A stretch of 64,000 nt of DNA from Schizochytrium sp. TIO01 (Eukaryota > Sar > Bigyra > Thraustochytrida > Thraustochytriidae), in assembly GCA_004764695.1 (NCBI GenBank), contig SMSO01000014.1, positions 4,246,845-4,310,844 of the forward strand, in the 5' to 3' direction. Under the pieces are notes generated by a model that was not told the origin of the DNA, made no database searches, and worked only from the letters and a program-made list of their open reading frames with translations. This document shows positions 20,186-29,285 of the stretch, piece by piece. Made by a program: the position numbers and the translations under genes. Every line of letters begins with the position of its first letter. Position 1 is the first letter of the stretch.

Positions 20186-21270
20186 TTAACTTGCTACTTT
20201 ACAATAAAAAGTAGCGTGAGGGTAGTCTTTCCATAATGAAATAAGGTAGGGGTGCATAACAAGGATCCCATCATAGATGTGTCGTCCTGAGTTATAGACT
20301 ATACTTGGTGGGTTTATTGTAGAGAACCTGTTGATAAACATGTCATAAATAGTGACTTTTGCACCTTCCATAGTAAGCATTTGTGCAATTTCGGAAATTG
20401 GAGATTCATCGTGCTCTGAAGCCCCTGGTTGATTTCCGAATCCTACTATCAGGAAAGCCTTTTGGTGTACCTTATCAAGGTCGCCTGAGCAGTATCTATT
20501 TACGATATCTTGGAAGATGAAGCGCGGGCGTAGACAGAGCTGTTCAATAGCTGTAGTTAATAAGGGAAACTTCTCTTCACTACCGATCAGCGAAGCAAAG
20601 TTATACTTGATTCCTAAAGATGGGTGGTCATTTTGATAATTGGTCCAGATAAAGTTCGAGCCTTCAATTGCATCGCGCATCGATATCTCTTTGCTAAAAT
20701 TGGCAGAAAACTCATCGATAGCAGCTTGAATAGCAGCTCTTTTTGCCAAGTCCAGAAGAGTTGCGCACTCAGCAGCTTCTGCAGTTTCTGTAATGTAGAT
20801 GTGAGTATAAAACAATGATAAAAATGGCAAAATCACTTGTGCAGCTTCTCTTGAGTTTGCTCCTAACAGTCTCGGTGAGTCACGCGGTGCTTCAAATAGA
20901 AGCGAGGGACACCGGTGAATAATGTTTAGGGGGTATGCGATGGGAATTTCACCTGCAGTTGCCTTAACAAACTTCCCAACTGTACCAACCGGGATTACAG
21001 TTTCTATAATGACCATCCGGGGCTTGACGTTTTGATAATTGGGATGGCACAGAGCAATGTTTGAATGCTAACTGATGGCTCAAAATCTTGTCCAATACAT
21101 ACTAGACATATATCGATATTTTCCAACTTTGCACTTGCATTTCCCAGCTTTAGGTCATAAATTGTAGCGGCTATGTCATCGTGGTTACTAAAATGATCAA
21201 GATTGTTTTTAATCATGATTCGACTTTGACTGCTTTCGCCAATATTTGCAATTAATAAAACCTTTTGCAT
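20186..21270 (-). pseudogene. Nucleotide-sugar (UDP-glucose/GDP-mannose) dehydrogenase-like protein, frameshifted, catalytic site lost
   Basis: Two frames (ATG 21270 to about 21010, then about 21016 to 20186) join into one protein of about 360 aa with a single frameshift near 21010. Landmarks of the UGDH family appear in order: 'VIIETVIPVGT' (family: TVPVGT), 'RLLGANSREAAQ', 'AEAAECATLLDLAKRAAIQAAIDEF' in shortened form of AELxKxxxNxxxAxxIxxxNE, and 'FLIVGFGNQPG...ESPISEIAQML..EGAKVTIYD' (family: GxxFKxxTDDxRxSPxxxxxxxLxxxGAxVxxYDP). The catalytic Cys segment (GGxCFxKD) and the Lys of AELxK are absent, and the N-terminal GxGxxG is not recognisable. It thus looks like a pseudoenzyme even before the frameshift. 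Chlorella viruses carry active UGDH, so a viral origin is reasonable. Confidence 0.6.
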
Positions 21271-21302
21271 GATCTCCCGATAATAACCATTAGCACACTT
21301 GC

Positions 21303-21334
21303 TATATAAAGGAATAGTTCTCTCATTATATAAA
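21303..21334 (+). promoter_or_regulatory. Two TATATAAA boxes, 24 bp apart
   Basis: TATATAAAGGAATAG at 21303 and TATATAAAGATGATA at 21327 lie in the divergent region between the dehydrogenase-like gene (start 21270, minus) and the 149-aa gene (start 21487, plus). In this orientation they would serve the plus-strand gene with a long leader. Inference from sequence only. Confidence 0.35.
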
Positions 21335-21486
21335 GATGATAAATTACTTTCAAGTACAAGATAGGAAAAATAGAAATCTTCTTAGTTCATATATGTAATG
21401 GAAAGCTTTTCACTAAGTTCAGTGTGGGAGACTTGTAAGAACACAGTAGCATTTTTCCTCAATTATTTGCATTCCTTCTTTAACGA

Positions 21487-21936
21487 ATGAATGATGTTTA
21501 CTACGTACCTGTAGTAGAGACCTTGCATGCAGGAATGATAGTCTCCAAGCTTTTGTGTCCTATCAAAGTTCAATTATTCCGTTCATCCTCGGATTATAAT
21601 TTGTGGTGGAGGTACACAAGATCTGCTCCAGAAATCCGTGCTGCGAGTCAATCAAGAATATTGACAGTTCCCTGTCCGGGAGAAGACGCACTTTTATCAC
21701 ACTATCTCGCCCATGCGATACACTCGTTTTATCTCTTCAACGAAACAATGAACCTGGAGCGGATAGGCAAATTTTCATTGAGTAATTTTACTTTTACTTA
21801 TTCTATAGATCATGGTGAGATCATCTATGTTCCTTTTCTTCCCTGGCATGCAGTATCAGTAACTTTTAAAAGTGGTGCTGGTGATGATCTTGAGTCTGGA
21901 TATATGTCCATCAGTGTTTGTTCGCCCATGGTGTAA
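21487..21936 (+). CDS. 149-aa protein of the viral block, unknown
   Basis: Intact frame with ATG at 21487; a second ATG follows at 21491 out of frame. It appears beta-rich, with aromatic and hydrophobic alternation, no signal peptide, no transmembrane segment and no recognised motif. Its size is compatible with a small structural or regulatory protein, but no function can be assigned. It is preceded by two TATATAAA boxes. Confidence 0.55.
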   Translation: MNDVYYVPVVETLHAGMIVSKLLCPIKVQLFRSSSDYNLWWRYTRSAPEIRAASQSRILTVPCPGEDALLSHYLAHAIHSFYLFNETMNLERIGKFSLSNFTFTYSIDHGEIIYVPFLPWHAVSVTFKSGAGDDLESGYMSISVCSPMV

Positions 21937-22017
21937 CTAAGAATGGTCAACAGAACAGATGGTCTTACAGTGAAGCATAAGCTTTTAATTACTTTTTTTC
22001 TTCTTTAAGCTTTAAAC

Positions 22018-22064
22018 CATTAATAATAATAATAATAATAATTATAGTAATAATATTAATTATA
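22018..22064. repeat. (TAA)n AT-rich tract
   Basis: TAATAATAATAATAATAATAATTA and variants follow the 149-aa gene. It resembles the ATT-type tract at 16854, so AT trinucleotide runs recur between genes of the viral block. Confidence 0.7.
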
Positions 22065-22232
22065 ACAAGTAAGACCATGGGACATATTATTCGAACAGAA
22101 ACAAGCTTAAAGCTTTACAGGTTTATTATTCGAGTAAACATAACTTTGGATGAGTTTGCTCATACTCACCGGAACTGTGTCCTTTCAGTCTCCAGTGACT
22201 GACGATGTACGCATTACGAAAAGGCCTTCACG

Positions 22233-22890
22233 ATGAACATCTTCGATGCCAAAAAGTTACCCTACCCTGCGCTCGTTTGCATGGTTTTTACAATGACAAT
22301 GGAGTCCGACGCATTCATTCCAGTATTTGAATCGTTGTTTGGAGTTTTCAAAAGAAGATATTGATAAACCGACCTTGGTAAATTGGGTAGAGAAGTACTA
22401 TACACCTCACAAGCCCCTTGATCTCGAGGGTTTGTTTCTTAGCTTGAACTCCTTGGCTTCAGTTTCACTAAAAGTAAAAGGTCGAAAACAAAAACCACGG
22501 GTACTGCCCTCATATGATGTTCATAAAAGTGACGAGCTTGAAGGGTATGACAGTGATTATAACAACAGGAGGGCAAATCAATTTGCAAAGTCACTAACTC
22601 TTTCTACCAAAGAGGATGACGGCTCTAGTCCAGCCCTCTCAATGGACCAGCAATCATTCTGTGCACTCGTAGTACATCCATTTCCAGAAGCGACACATCT
22701 TGCAATCGAGGTCTTTTCGAGCGGTGTGCTCAATGTAGCAGGGATCCCTACAGATGAAATCTTTGAACACTTAACACATTATGTAAATACGAAGCTTGGT
22801 CCTTTGATGGAACAACACGCTTTAAAGAGTAACGAGTTAAACGAAAGAGAAAGTGAGGAAGAAGATCGGTGGGATTTACTTTTTGGATAA
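22233..22890 (+). pseudogene. TATA-binding-protein-like protein, frameshifted near the N-terminus
   Basis: The main frame (about 22327-22890) has no ATG. A second frame starting with ATG at 22233 is protein-like up to about 22325, so one frameshift is likely there; the joined length is about 215 aa. The C-terminal half contains 'HLAIEVFSSGVLNVAGI' followed by 'EIFEHLTHYV', which matches the second TBP repeat (..IF.SGK..ITGA....I...). The first repeat is weak. Highly diverged TBP-like proteins are common in nucleocytoviruses. The 3' end overlaps the convergent resolvase gene by 15 bp. An unrelated protein is possible. Confidence 0.45.
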
Positions 22891-23439
22891 GCAAGCTCTA
22901 TCATACCAACACGCCTGAAGTATTGCGTCTGCGACATCATCCTGTTTTGCTTTTGGTACTTTAGCCATATCTTTTGGGAAAAGTTCATGGGCTTTAACAA
23001 TCGCAGCAGCTTTATTTGCCCTTCGATTGTTTTCTGCACCACGAACGACCTTCCCTGCGACCTTCCGTGAAGCAGCACCTGTTTTAAAAAATGTCTTGAC
23101 TGACTTTGAGTGAACGATTCTGTATTCAAAACCTTCACAGATGCACATAGAAACGATTGAGTACTGCGCAATGTACATTTTCAGTCTCATCTGATCCTCA
23201 ATGAGGATAATACTCGCTTCTTTGAGCATAGGGTAAATCTTTGAGGTTTCCTTGTTAAACATAAGGTTGTAGATCCCCATTGGAATATTTCTTTGCGACT
23301 TCAGCGCCTTGAGGGATGGTGCGAAGGCGATTCGATCACAATAGACCATCTTTTTGGTTGAGCTATCATAAAGAGCTACGCCAATGTTTATGATTCCGAT
23401 GTCAATGCTGAAGATTAAGCTACTTCTTCTGTCTCCCAT
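22876..23439 (-). CDS. Poxvirus A22-type (RuvC-like) Holliday junction resolvase
   Basis: A 187-aa protein from ATG 23439; the frame is open upstream without ATG. It has the RNase-H-fold resolvase signature: 'FSIDIGIINIGVALYD' (Asp13), 'IILIEDQ' (Glu81) followed by a helix with Met/Lys, and 'KQDDVADAILQACWY' (Asp167/168/171), the usual K.DD.AD..LQ. motif. A basic segment lies between the second and third motifs. In nucleocytoviruses this enzyme resolves branched DNA and concatemers before packaging. The frame is intact with all catalytic acids. It is convergent with, and overlaps, the TBP-like gene, and divergent from the RCC1-like gene with 91 bp between starts. Confidence 0.8.
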   Translation of the reverse strand: MGDRRSSLIFSIDIGIINIGVALYDSSTKKMVYCDRIAFAPSLKALKSQRNIPMGIYNLMFNKETSKIYPMLKEASIILIEDQMRLKMYIAQYSIVSMCICEGFEYRIVHSKSVKTFFKTGAASRKVAGKVVRGAENNRRANKAAAIVKAHELFPKDMAKVPKAKQDDVADAILQACWYDRACLSKK

Positions 23440-23472
23440 AATTTTCAATCAGAACTTGTTCATCTTGGATTC

Positions 23473-23482
23473 AATATATAAG
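23473..23482 (+). promoter_or_regulatory. TATA-like box upstream of the RCC1-like gene
   Basis: AATATATAAG lies about 50 bp before the ATG at 23531, within the 91-bp divergent region shared with the resolvase gene. Position and sequence suit a TATA element; not proven. Confidence 0.4.
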
Positions 23483-23530
23483 TACAAATGTGAGGGGAAT
23501 GTCCAGTAAGGGCACAAAAGAGTTGGACTA

Positions 23531-26500
23531 ATGGTTTTACAGACTATAGTCTTGTTGGTTGTCTTGTTCCTATGCAAGACCAACGCACAGGAAGAGACCC
23601 CTGCGCCAACTGCCGAATATGACCTAAGTATTTGTGAAAGTTCCTTAAGTGTTGGTAACTATGCGACTATTTGGGCTAGTCCCGACCGGAATGTGATGTA
23701 TGGATGGGGAGCTAATACCCTTAAGGAACTCAGTAGCGCTAGTGACCCCTCGGCATCTTTCATCGAGCCTTTCAAGATCAATCACTCGACTATTAGTTCG
23801 CCGATGCATCCTAGAGAGGCACTTGCGTTCGCGTGCGTCCTCGATGGACTAACCCATAAAATCCACTGCGTCGGTTCAAATTCAGGATACCTGATCTCTA
23901 AAGAAACAACTAGCAGTACGAGTACAGTGTTCACCGAGTTCACAGAGCTGTCGGATTTTACAAGTGAGTACAGTTCCTTTGCAGTATCAAGGAACTCCTT
24001 GTGTGCAGTTACACTTAATCAAACTGTCGTAACATGTTCGGGTACCAATACTTTTTACCAAAACGGAAGAGGTACAACCTCAAACGGTCGCGACGTTCCA
24101 CCTTTCGACACCCTAAGTTATGAAACGAATCTCGAAGAAGGGGTCACAATTAAGAAGTTAGAATCTGATAAGATTGATAATCACTTCTGTGCACTTCTTA
24201 GTAACAACACTGTCACGTGCTGGGGCAGCAACGCAAATTATGCACTTGGAATCACCGGGTCGACGAGCCTTCCAAGTCCAACGTGGGTCGACACAGAAGA
24301 ACAGGGTAACATTAAAGACATTACCTTGGATGAACAAAATATCGGACTTATTACTTTGGATGGTCGTTTCCTATTTGCAGGGCAAAATAAAGAAGGAATG
24401 TACTCAAACGATGTTGCTTCAGGTAGCTACATCGAAACTGGACCTGTTTAAGTCTTTGATTCAGGTAACGACAACATTGCTTGTATCTTCATGTATAGGA
24501 ACTTCTGTCTTCGAAAGACAAATGGAACCGTTTTTTGCAAGGGTGAGAATGCCTACGGACAATATCATAGTTCCAAAGTGAACTCATTCTCCAACTTCAT
24601 TGAATCAGACAGAATCACTGCCGAGACTGTTGTATCAGTGAATTCTCAAGTTATTTGTGGTTATAATCTGACTGATGATACAGTTAGTTACTGGGGAGCT
24701 AACAACTACCCCCAATTTGACGCAAGTGGAACTGTCCCGTCGACACCAGTTCTTATGGAAGGTGTTTCATGTGCGCCTCTACCACCAACTATGGCACCGA
24801 CACTTTACCCAACGATGTCTCCAACTGTCTATCCAACGAGAGAACCTACTACACTTTTCCCAACAACTTCAGAGATGACTTGCGGAGCGAACATTGCAAC
24901 TACTACCGCAGGTGCTTCCTACTATATTAGTGAAGAACGCAACGCCGTAATTGCTTGGGGCAATGACGGTAATGAAGTTGGAATATTGGGTTTGGGAAGA
25001 GATGTTGGAGACATTGACTATCACCCCCGACGAAGATACCTGGCTCTTATGTTAACCCAGTCCAAATTTCTGTTGAACCGACCGGTAGTTTAGCTTGCGT
25101 CCTTGATGGATATGACGATTCAGTTCATTGCATCGGAAAGGACCCCTTTGGGGCTATTACAGCAACATCGAGTGCTGAAATGTATGAGATGACCCGTTTT
25201 ACTGCGATTGATAATGATGAAACGATCAAAAACATTGATGAAATTTCAGTAGGAATGTCAAATATGTGTCTGGTTATTAATAACAGGACTGAGATAAAGT
25301 GTATTGGAGGAGGTGCCTATGGTATGAATGGCGCAGGTGTTACTGGAACCACAACAATTCCAGTATATGCTATCAACAGTGCTGCTGGCGCCGGTGAAAA
25401 AATCATTCAGCTTGAAAACAACATGTTCACATATTGTGCACTTTTCAGTAACAACACAGTTTATTGTTGGGGATACAATGACAACAATCGCATTGGACTT
25501 CCTGATTATGTAAGTGGAAATAGTCAGCTTTCCCCAATTTTGATTCCTGACATGAGCTTCACTAAAGTCACTTTCGGACAGCACAACATTTGGGGACTTG
25601 GAACTGATGGGAAAATTTATGCTTCAGAAAAGAACACCTTCCAGGTAATTACGGGTGAACTAGAGACGAATGTTTTCACTTCTGAATGGCTTGTCGTTGA
25701 AGGGACAGATAATTACAATTTTGACCTTTGGGCATTTGAACAAGGTTTCTGTGTTAAGAAACGGGACAAAAAGACATACTGCAAGGGCAATGGAGCTTAT
25801 GGTCTTTTTTCAGAATCGGATTCCACACATCACTTCACAGATTTGATCGAAAATACGAGGATGCCAAATCTGAGAGAGTTCCGGAGCTCTAGTAATCTAC
25901 ATGTCGCGCTTTTCGAAAACGGAACTGTTAAGACCTGGGGATATAATTCTCCTTTGCGGGTTGGAAGTACATCTATGGGAACGAAGGTGAAGACTCAGCA
26001 AGTAATTGAAGAAGCCTATTGCTCACCAAAGTTTGCTCCGTCGATGACACCAACTCAAATTCCAACAGAAGCACCTACCTCAGGTCATTCTTGTTCAACA
26101 GAAGGACAATCCAATAAATTCTTGGGTGCTACTGTCAACACGGATCTCAATCAGGTCTTGATGTTTGGAACGGATCACTTTGGCAAGTATCTAGCGGGAG
26201 ATGGTCAAAAGAGTGGAACTATTGAATTGTATGAGTTGATCTCAAGCCTGGACTATGGTCCACGGGCAGTAAGCAAGTTTTCCCTAGGAAATAACCACGC
26301 ATGTTTGATTGATCCAACAGATGACTCTGTTTGGTGTTGGGGAACTGGTACTTACGGCAGTTTGGGTAATAAGAACGGTGCACTTTCATCGTCACTTCCT
26401 TACCCAACAAAAATTAACATTGAAAGTCCCGGACAAGGCTATAAAGATGTCGTTGTTACAGACTCGGCTACCTTCTTCTTGAGCAATGACAACCGAACGG

Positions 26501-27501
26501 TGAAAGTCATGGGTAAACACGTCAACAATATGTTCAGAACTGGAGGAAGTAATGCTGTACAAAGTATGTTTACTGTTCAAGATCTAGGTAACCGAGTAAT
26601 TAAACGGATATTCGCCGGCGGGCTATTTTCTGTTTGCTATATTTACGAAGACGATCAAGTTGCATGCGCTGGAAGCACTTACGGATTCTGCCATGAAGGA
26701 CAAGTAAGAAATTCTGTAGTCACAAATTGTACAGGTAAATTTGCAAAAATCAGTGACTTTAGCTGCCCCTCAAACTTTAACAGCTGTGTAGTCAATATGG
26801 AAGGGCAGATCGTTTGTACTGGTAACCAGAACACTTACGGACAAATTGACCCATCCGCTGTTGGAACAGCAGAGTACACTGGAAAGGTTATTGAAGGTAT
26901 GGGAAATGATAATAAATTCGCCGTGTTTTCAAATGACTTCGCCTGCGGAGTTAAACAAAATTCAGGAGACGTTTATTGCTGGGGCAGAAACAATTATGGT
27001 GTCTTAGATGGAAATAGCACGAACTCAGATGCAACTTATACAACCCCGATTAAGATCCAAAATATTACAGGAGTTACTGCCATTTGGGGAAGAGATACAC
27101 TGTTTGCTAGAACGAAGGATGGCGACCTGAAAACTTTCGGTGTACATAATGGAAATTACTTTAAGACTTTGACAGGTGTTTATGCATCAATGATTAATCC
27201 TCCGATGACAATTGATGTTCTTCATGACTACTCATGCCCTCTAGAGGGCCCGGATGTATATTGCACCAGTGGTGATCACGCAACCTACTCTACGTCCAAG
27301 GTCTTTTGTAACGAAGAAATGGACGATTATGCTGCTAAGGCTATTTGCTTTGTGCTCGCTAGCCTTTGTTGCGCGCTTGTGATCACTTGCAATGCAAGCT
27401 GTTTGGCATTTTTGTGCCTGGTTTATCCGGACTTATTTTTTCTCGTTGGCTATGGTCGTAGTGGCGAGCGCTCAGGCCCAGTAAGACGTAGCCGTGTTTG
27501 A
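23531..27501 (+). pseudogene. Secreted/membrane RCC1-like repeat protein, broken by one stop and one frameshift
   Basis: A very large protein of about 1320 aa. It starts with a signal peptide (residues 1-20, 'VLLVVLFLCKTNAQ'), continues with many RCC1-like blades ('VTCWGSNANYALGI', 'VYCWGYNDNNRIGL', 'VWCWGTGTYGSLG', 'VYCWGRNNYGVL') and ends in a hydrophobic region about 27340-27450 with a short basic tail. Three PT-rich linkers (e.g. 'PTMAPTLYPTMSPTVYPT') near 24785, 24840 and 26035 divide it into three repeat domains. Cys residues are frequent, fitting an extracellular location. The frame is interrupted by an in-frame TAA at 24449-24451 and by a shift near 25024, at a run of five C. RCC1-like propellers bind proteins; a role as virion spike or adhesin is inference. 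Host origin is possible, as PT-linkers are common in stramenopile surface proteins. Confidence 0.65.
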
Positions 27502-27506
27502 GCGGC

Positions 27507-27746
27507 CTATGTTTTGGCCTTGGTAGGGCACCACTTTGTAAAGTCCGTTTTCATGTAAGGCGAGGCCATGAAAGCAAGCAGTTCATTACGACTGCTGCTT
27601 TGCATTGCCACCAGCATTTGAACAAGTGCCCAACCACTATAATGTGCCTTTACATATTCAAATTTAGGAATTGGCATGTTATTGCGTCCGTTGATCTGGT
27701 TTTGAGCGTTATACACCCAACGCGCAAGAAACGCGTGACTCTTCAT
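27507..27746 (-). CDS. 79-aa protein, possible Erv1/ALR-like fragment
   Basis: ATG at 27746, intact. The stretch 'FLARWVYNAQNQINGR' followed by 'PKFEYVKAHY' resembles the C-terminal half of Erv1/ALR thiol oxidases (W...HN.VN.R...P...E....Y), although the usual His is Gln. The CxxC-bearing N-terminal half is absent and no matching frame is seen upstream. If the resemblance is real, this is a remnant; otherwise it is an unknown small viral protein. It is tail to tail with the RCC1-like gene (5 bp apart). Confidence 0.4.
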   Translation of the reverse strand: MKSHAFLARWVYNAQNQINGRNNMPIPKFEYVKAHYSGWALVQMLVAMQSSSRNELLAFMASPYMKTDFTKWCPTKAKT

Positions 27747-27805
27747 AATGAAACGTGGTTATGATTACTTAGAGGTATTTGGGGAAATGTCTTAGGTGGT
27801 AGTAA

Positions 27806-27985
27806 TTAGTTATTATTATGGCTAGGCTTGTCTTGTAGAATGTGCTTGATAGATTCAAGTGCTTCTGGTCGCTTTGGCATTTCGGGTCTGCCTGCAGGTT
27901 TTGCTTTGTAGACTCCTCTCGATGCTTGCTTGATTCCCTTCATTCCCTGGTTGATTCCGGCGCAATGTTGTACATCACCCATCAT
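27806..27985 (-). CDS. Small basic protein (59 aa), unknown
   Basis: The frame begins with two adjacent ATGs at 27985 and 27982 and ends with TAA at 27806; it is open a further 26 codons upstream without ATG. The product is Lys/Arg/Pro/Gly-rich ('KPAGRPEMPKRP') and Cys-containing, unlike random translation. It lies upstream of, and on the same strand as, the 79-aa ORF. Too short to assign; a true coding role is uncertain. Confidence 0.3.
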   Translation of the reverse strand: MMGDVQHCAGINQGMKGIKQASRGVYKAKPAGRPEMPKRPEALESIKHILQDKPSHNNN

Positions 27986-28247
27986 GCCATCGTGACACTT
28001 TTGTCCTGCTTTCGTCAGATAGGGGCTCCTCTTAATCTTGCGAAGTCATGTCGCAGAGATGTGTCTGAATTCCTTCTCAGTATCAGTGATTTAACGCATA
28101 ACAATTGGAAGTCAAAAACCTATCAATAGAAAAAGTTTGTGTAGCTTTAGCTATTCCATTGGTCCCACAAATATCGACAGGTACTCCTATTCGCAAAGCA
28201 CAAGCCATCTGTAGATTGCAGCTTGCCAAGAACAAAAACACAAAACA

Positions 28248-28935
28248 ATGTTTAGTCTTGGGAAGCTTGCTGAAGCTTCGCCTTCTCTCTTTGTGATGAT
28301 GCTAATTGACGTGCTAGGACCTGTTTGCATGAGTCGAACGGGGCTGGTAGGAGGAAGCACGTCTTGTTATGATGCTATGGTGAAGCAGTTTGGTATTCCG
28401 ATTGCAGAAGTGGCTCATGCTCCTTATCTAGATTACTTAATTGATGACTCTGGCTCGCAAACCGACTTGGCAATGCGTAAAACTCTTATGTATTATAGAC
28501 CGGCATCTTACGCGGAAGCATACCACCCTGGAAGTAGCTTTGGACACACCTTTGTCATTTGTGGCTACCATTTTATCCCTACTGCATCAGAGGATAGCTA
28601 CTACATTTGCGAGAATTTTCACTGGGAGAATGGCACAACCTTTCATGGTGCGCTCTTGATTAAAATTAACTTCTTGCATGCTTGGGCTGGACAGCATTTG
28701 ATTGAGAGAGACATTACTTGCTGGAACCATGATATCACCACAAAAAAAGGGTGGATTCGGGCGCCTTGGCAAATTTACTGTTGTTCACAGTATTGCAACT
28801 AGCTTACTATTCCCTTTAGGAATGTTGTATGACCTCACCGACTACTTAGAAGCAATCTCCACTATGACTCCAGAAGAGTACGAACAACAAAACAAGACTT
28901 TCCAGAAACGACAATTTTTACAGATTAATAATTGA
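28248..28935 (+). pseudogene. Unknown protein of the viral block, one frameshift
   Basis: ATG at 28248. The frame runs to 28802, but the coding-like text switches to the next frame at about 28740, at a run of seven A, and continues to 28935, giving about 225 aa. It holds 'SFGHTFVICGYHF' and 'STSCYDAMV', a Cys/His arrangement that might recall papain-like or LRAT/NlpC-type folds, but order and spacing are not convincing. A hydrophobic segment lies near the C-terminus ('IATSLLFPLGML'). No family assigned. The A7 run makes a sequencing or assembly indel possible. Confidence 0.4.
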
Positions 28936-28968
28936 GAAAATTTCTCATTAACTTGACCCCTCCCTCAA

Positions 28969-29235
28969 TCATTGGGGATTGGCTTCGCGCCCAGTAGCCA
29001 GTCTTACAAAAGAGGCAACCTTTTCTTCTAATCCGGGATTTTCAATTTCCCTTTCAGAGAATAGGAGCTCGATGCGACCCACCAAAGCACCCAGCTCTTT
29101 AAGTTCGGTTATTGTAAACCCATCGAATGTTTCCGCGTCGCTGTTTTCGCCATTTCCCTTATCGCTGTTTGTCTCGTCATGGCTATCAACCCTGGTAGTG
29201 AGCCCTGCAGTGGTGTCGGTTGATTTATTATTCAA
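28969..29235 (-). pseudogene. Short acidic ORF remnant without start codon
   Basis: An 88-codon open frame lacking ATG, with a hydrophilic acidic N-part and an amphipathic C-part ('ELKELGALVGRIELLFSE'). It may be the 3' part of a broken gene on the same strand; no family recognised. Confidence 0.25.
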
Positions 29236-29285
29236 GGCTTGGTCACATTAGACTCCAAATAGACGGGTCTGGATCGACCGAATTA

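Larger units (their letters stand above)
9950..28940. mobile_element. Putative endogenous large-DNA-virus block
   Basis: About 19 kb of AT-richer, compact sequence with genes packed tightly on both strands, several overlapping or sharing 35-90-bp intergenic regions, unlike the sparse host DNA to the right. Gene content is viral in type: an A22-like Holliday junction resolvase, a TBP-like protein, a kinase-like protein, a nucleotide-sugar-dehydrogenase-like protein and large membrane proteins with Cys-rich or RCC1-like ectodomains. At least six genes are broken, as expected of an inactive insertion. No capsid, DNA polymerase, primase or packaging ATPase is seen, so this is a fragment, and its assignment to Nucleocytoviricota, Mirusviricota or another group is open. 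Both edges are approximate. Confidence 0.65.

Noticed and set aside
9996-28935. Programmed ribosomal frameshifting as explanation for split genes
   Set aside because: No shared slippery heptamer was seen at the junctions and the shifts go in different directions; decay or indel error is simpler.
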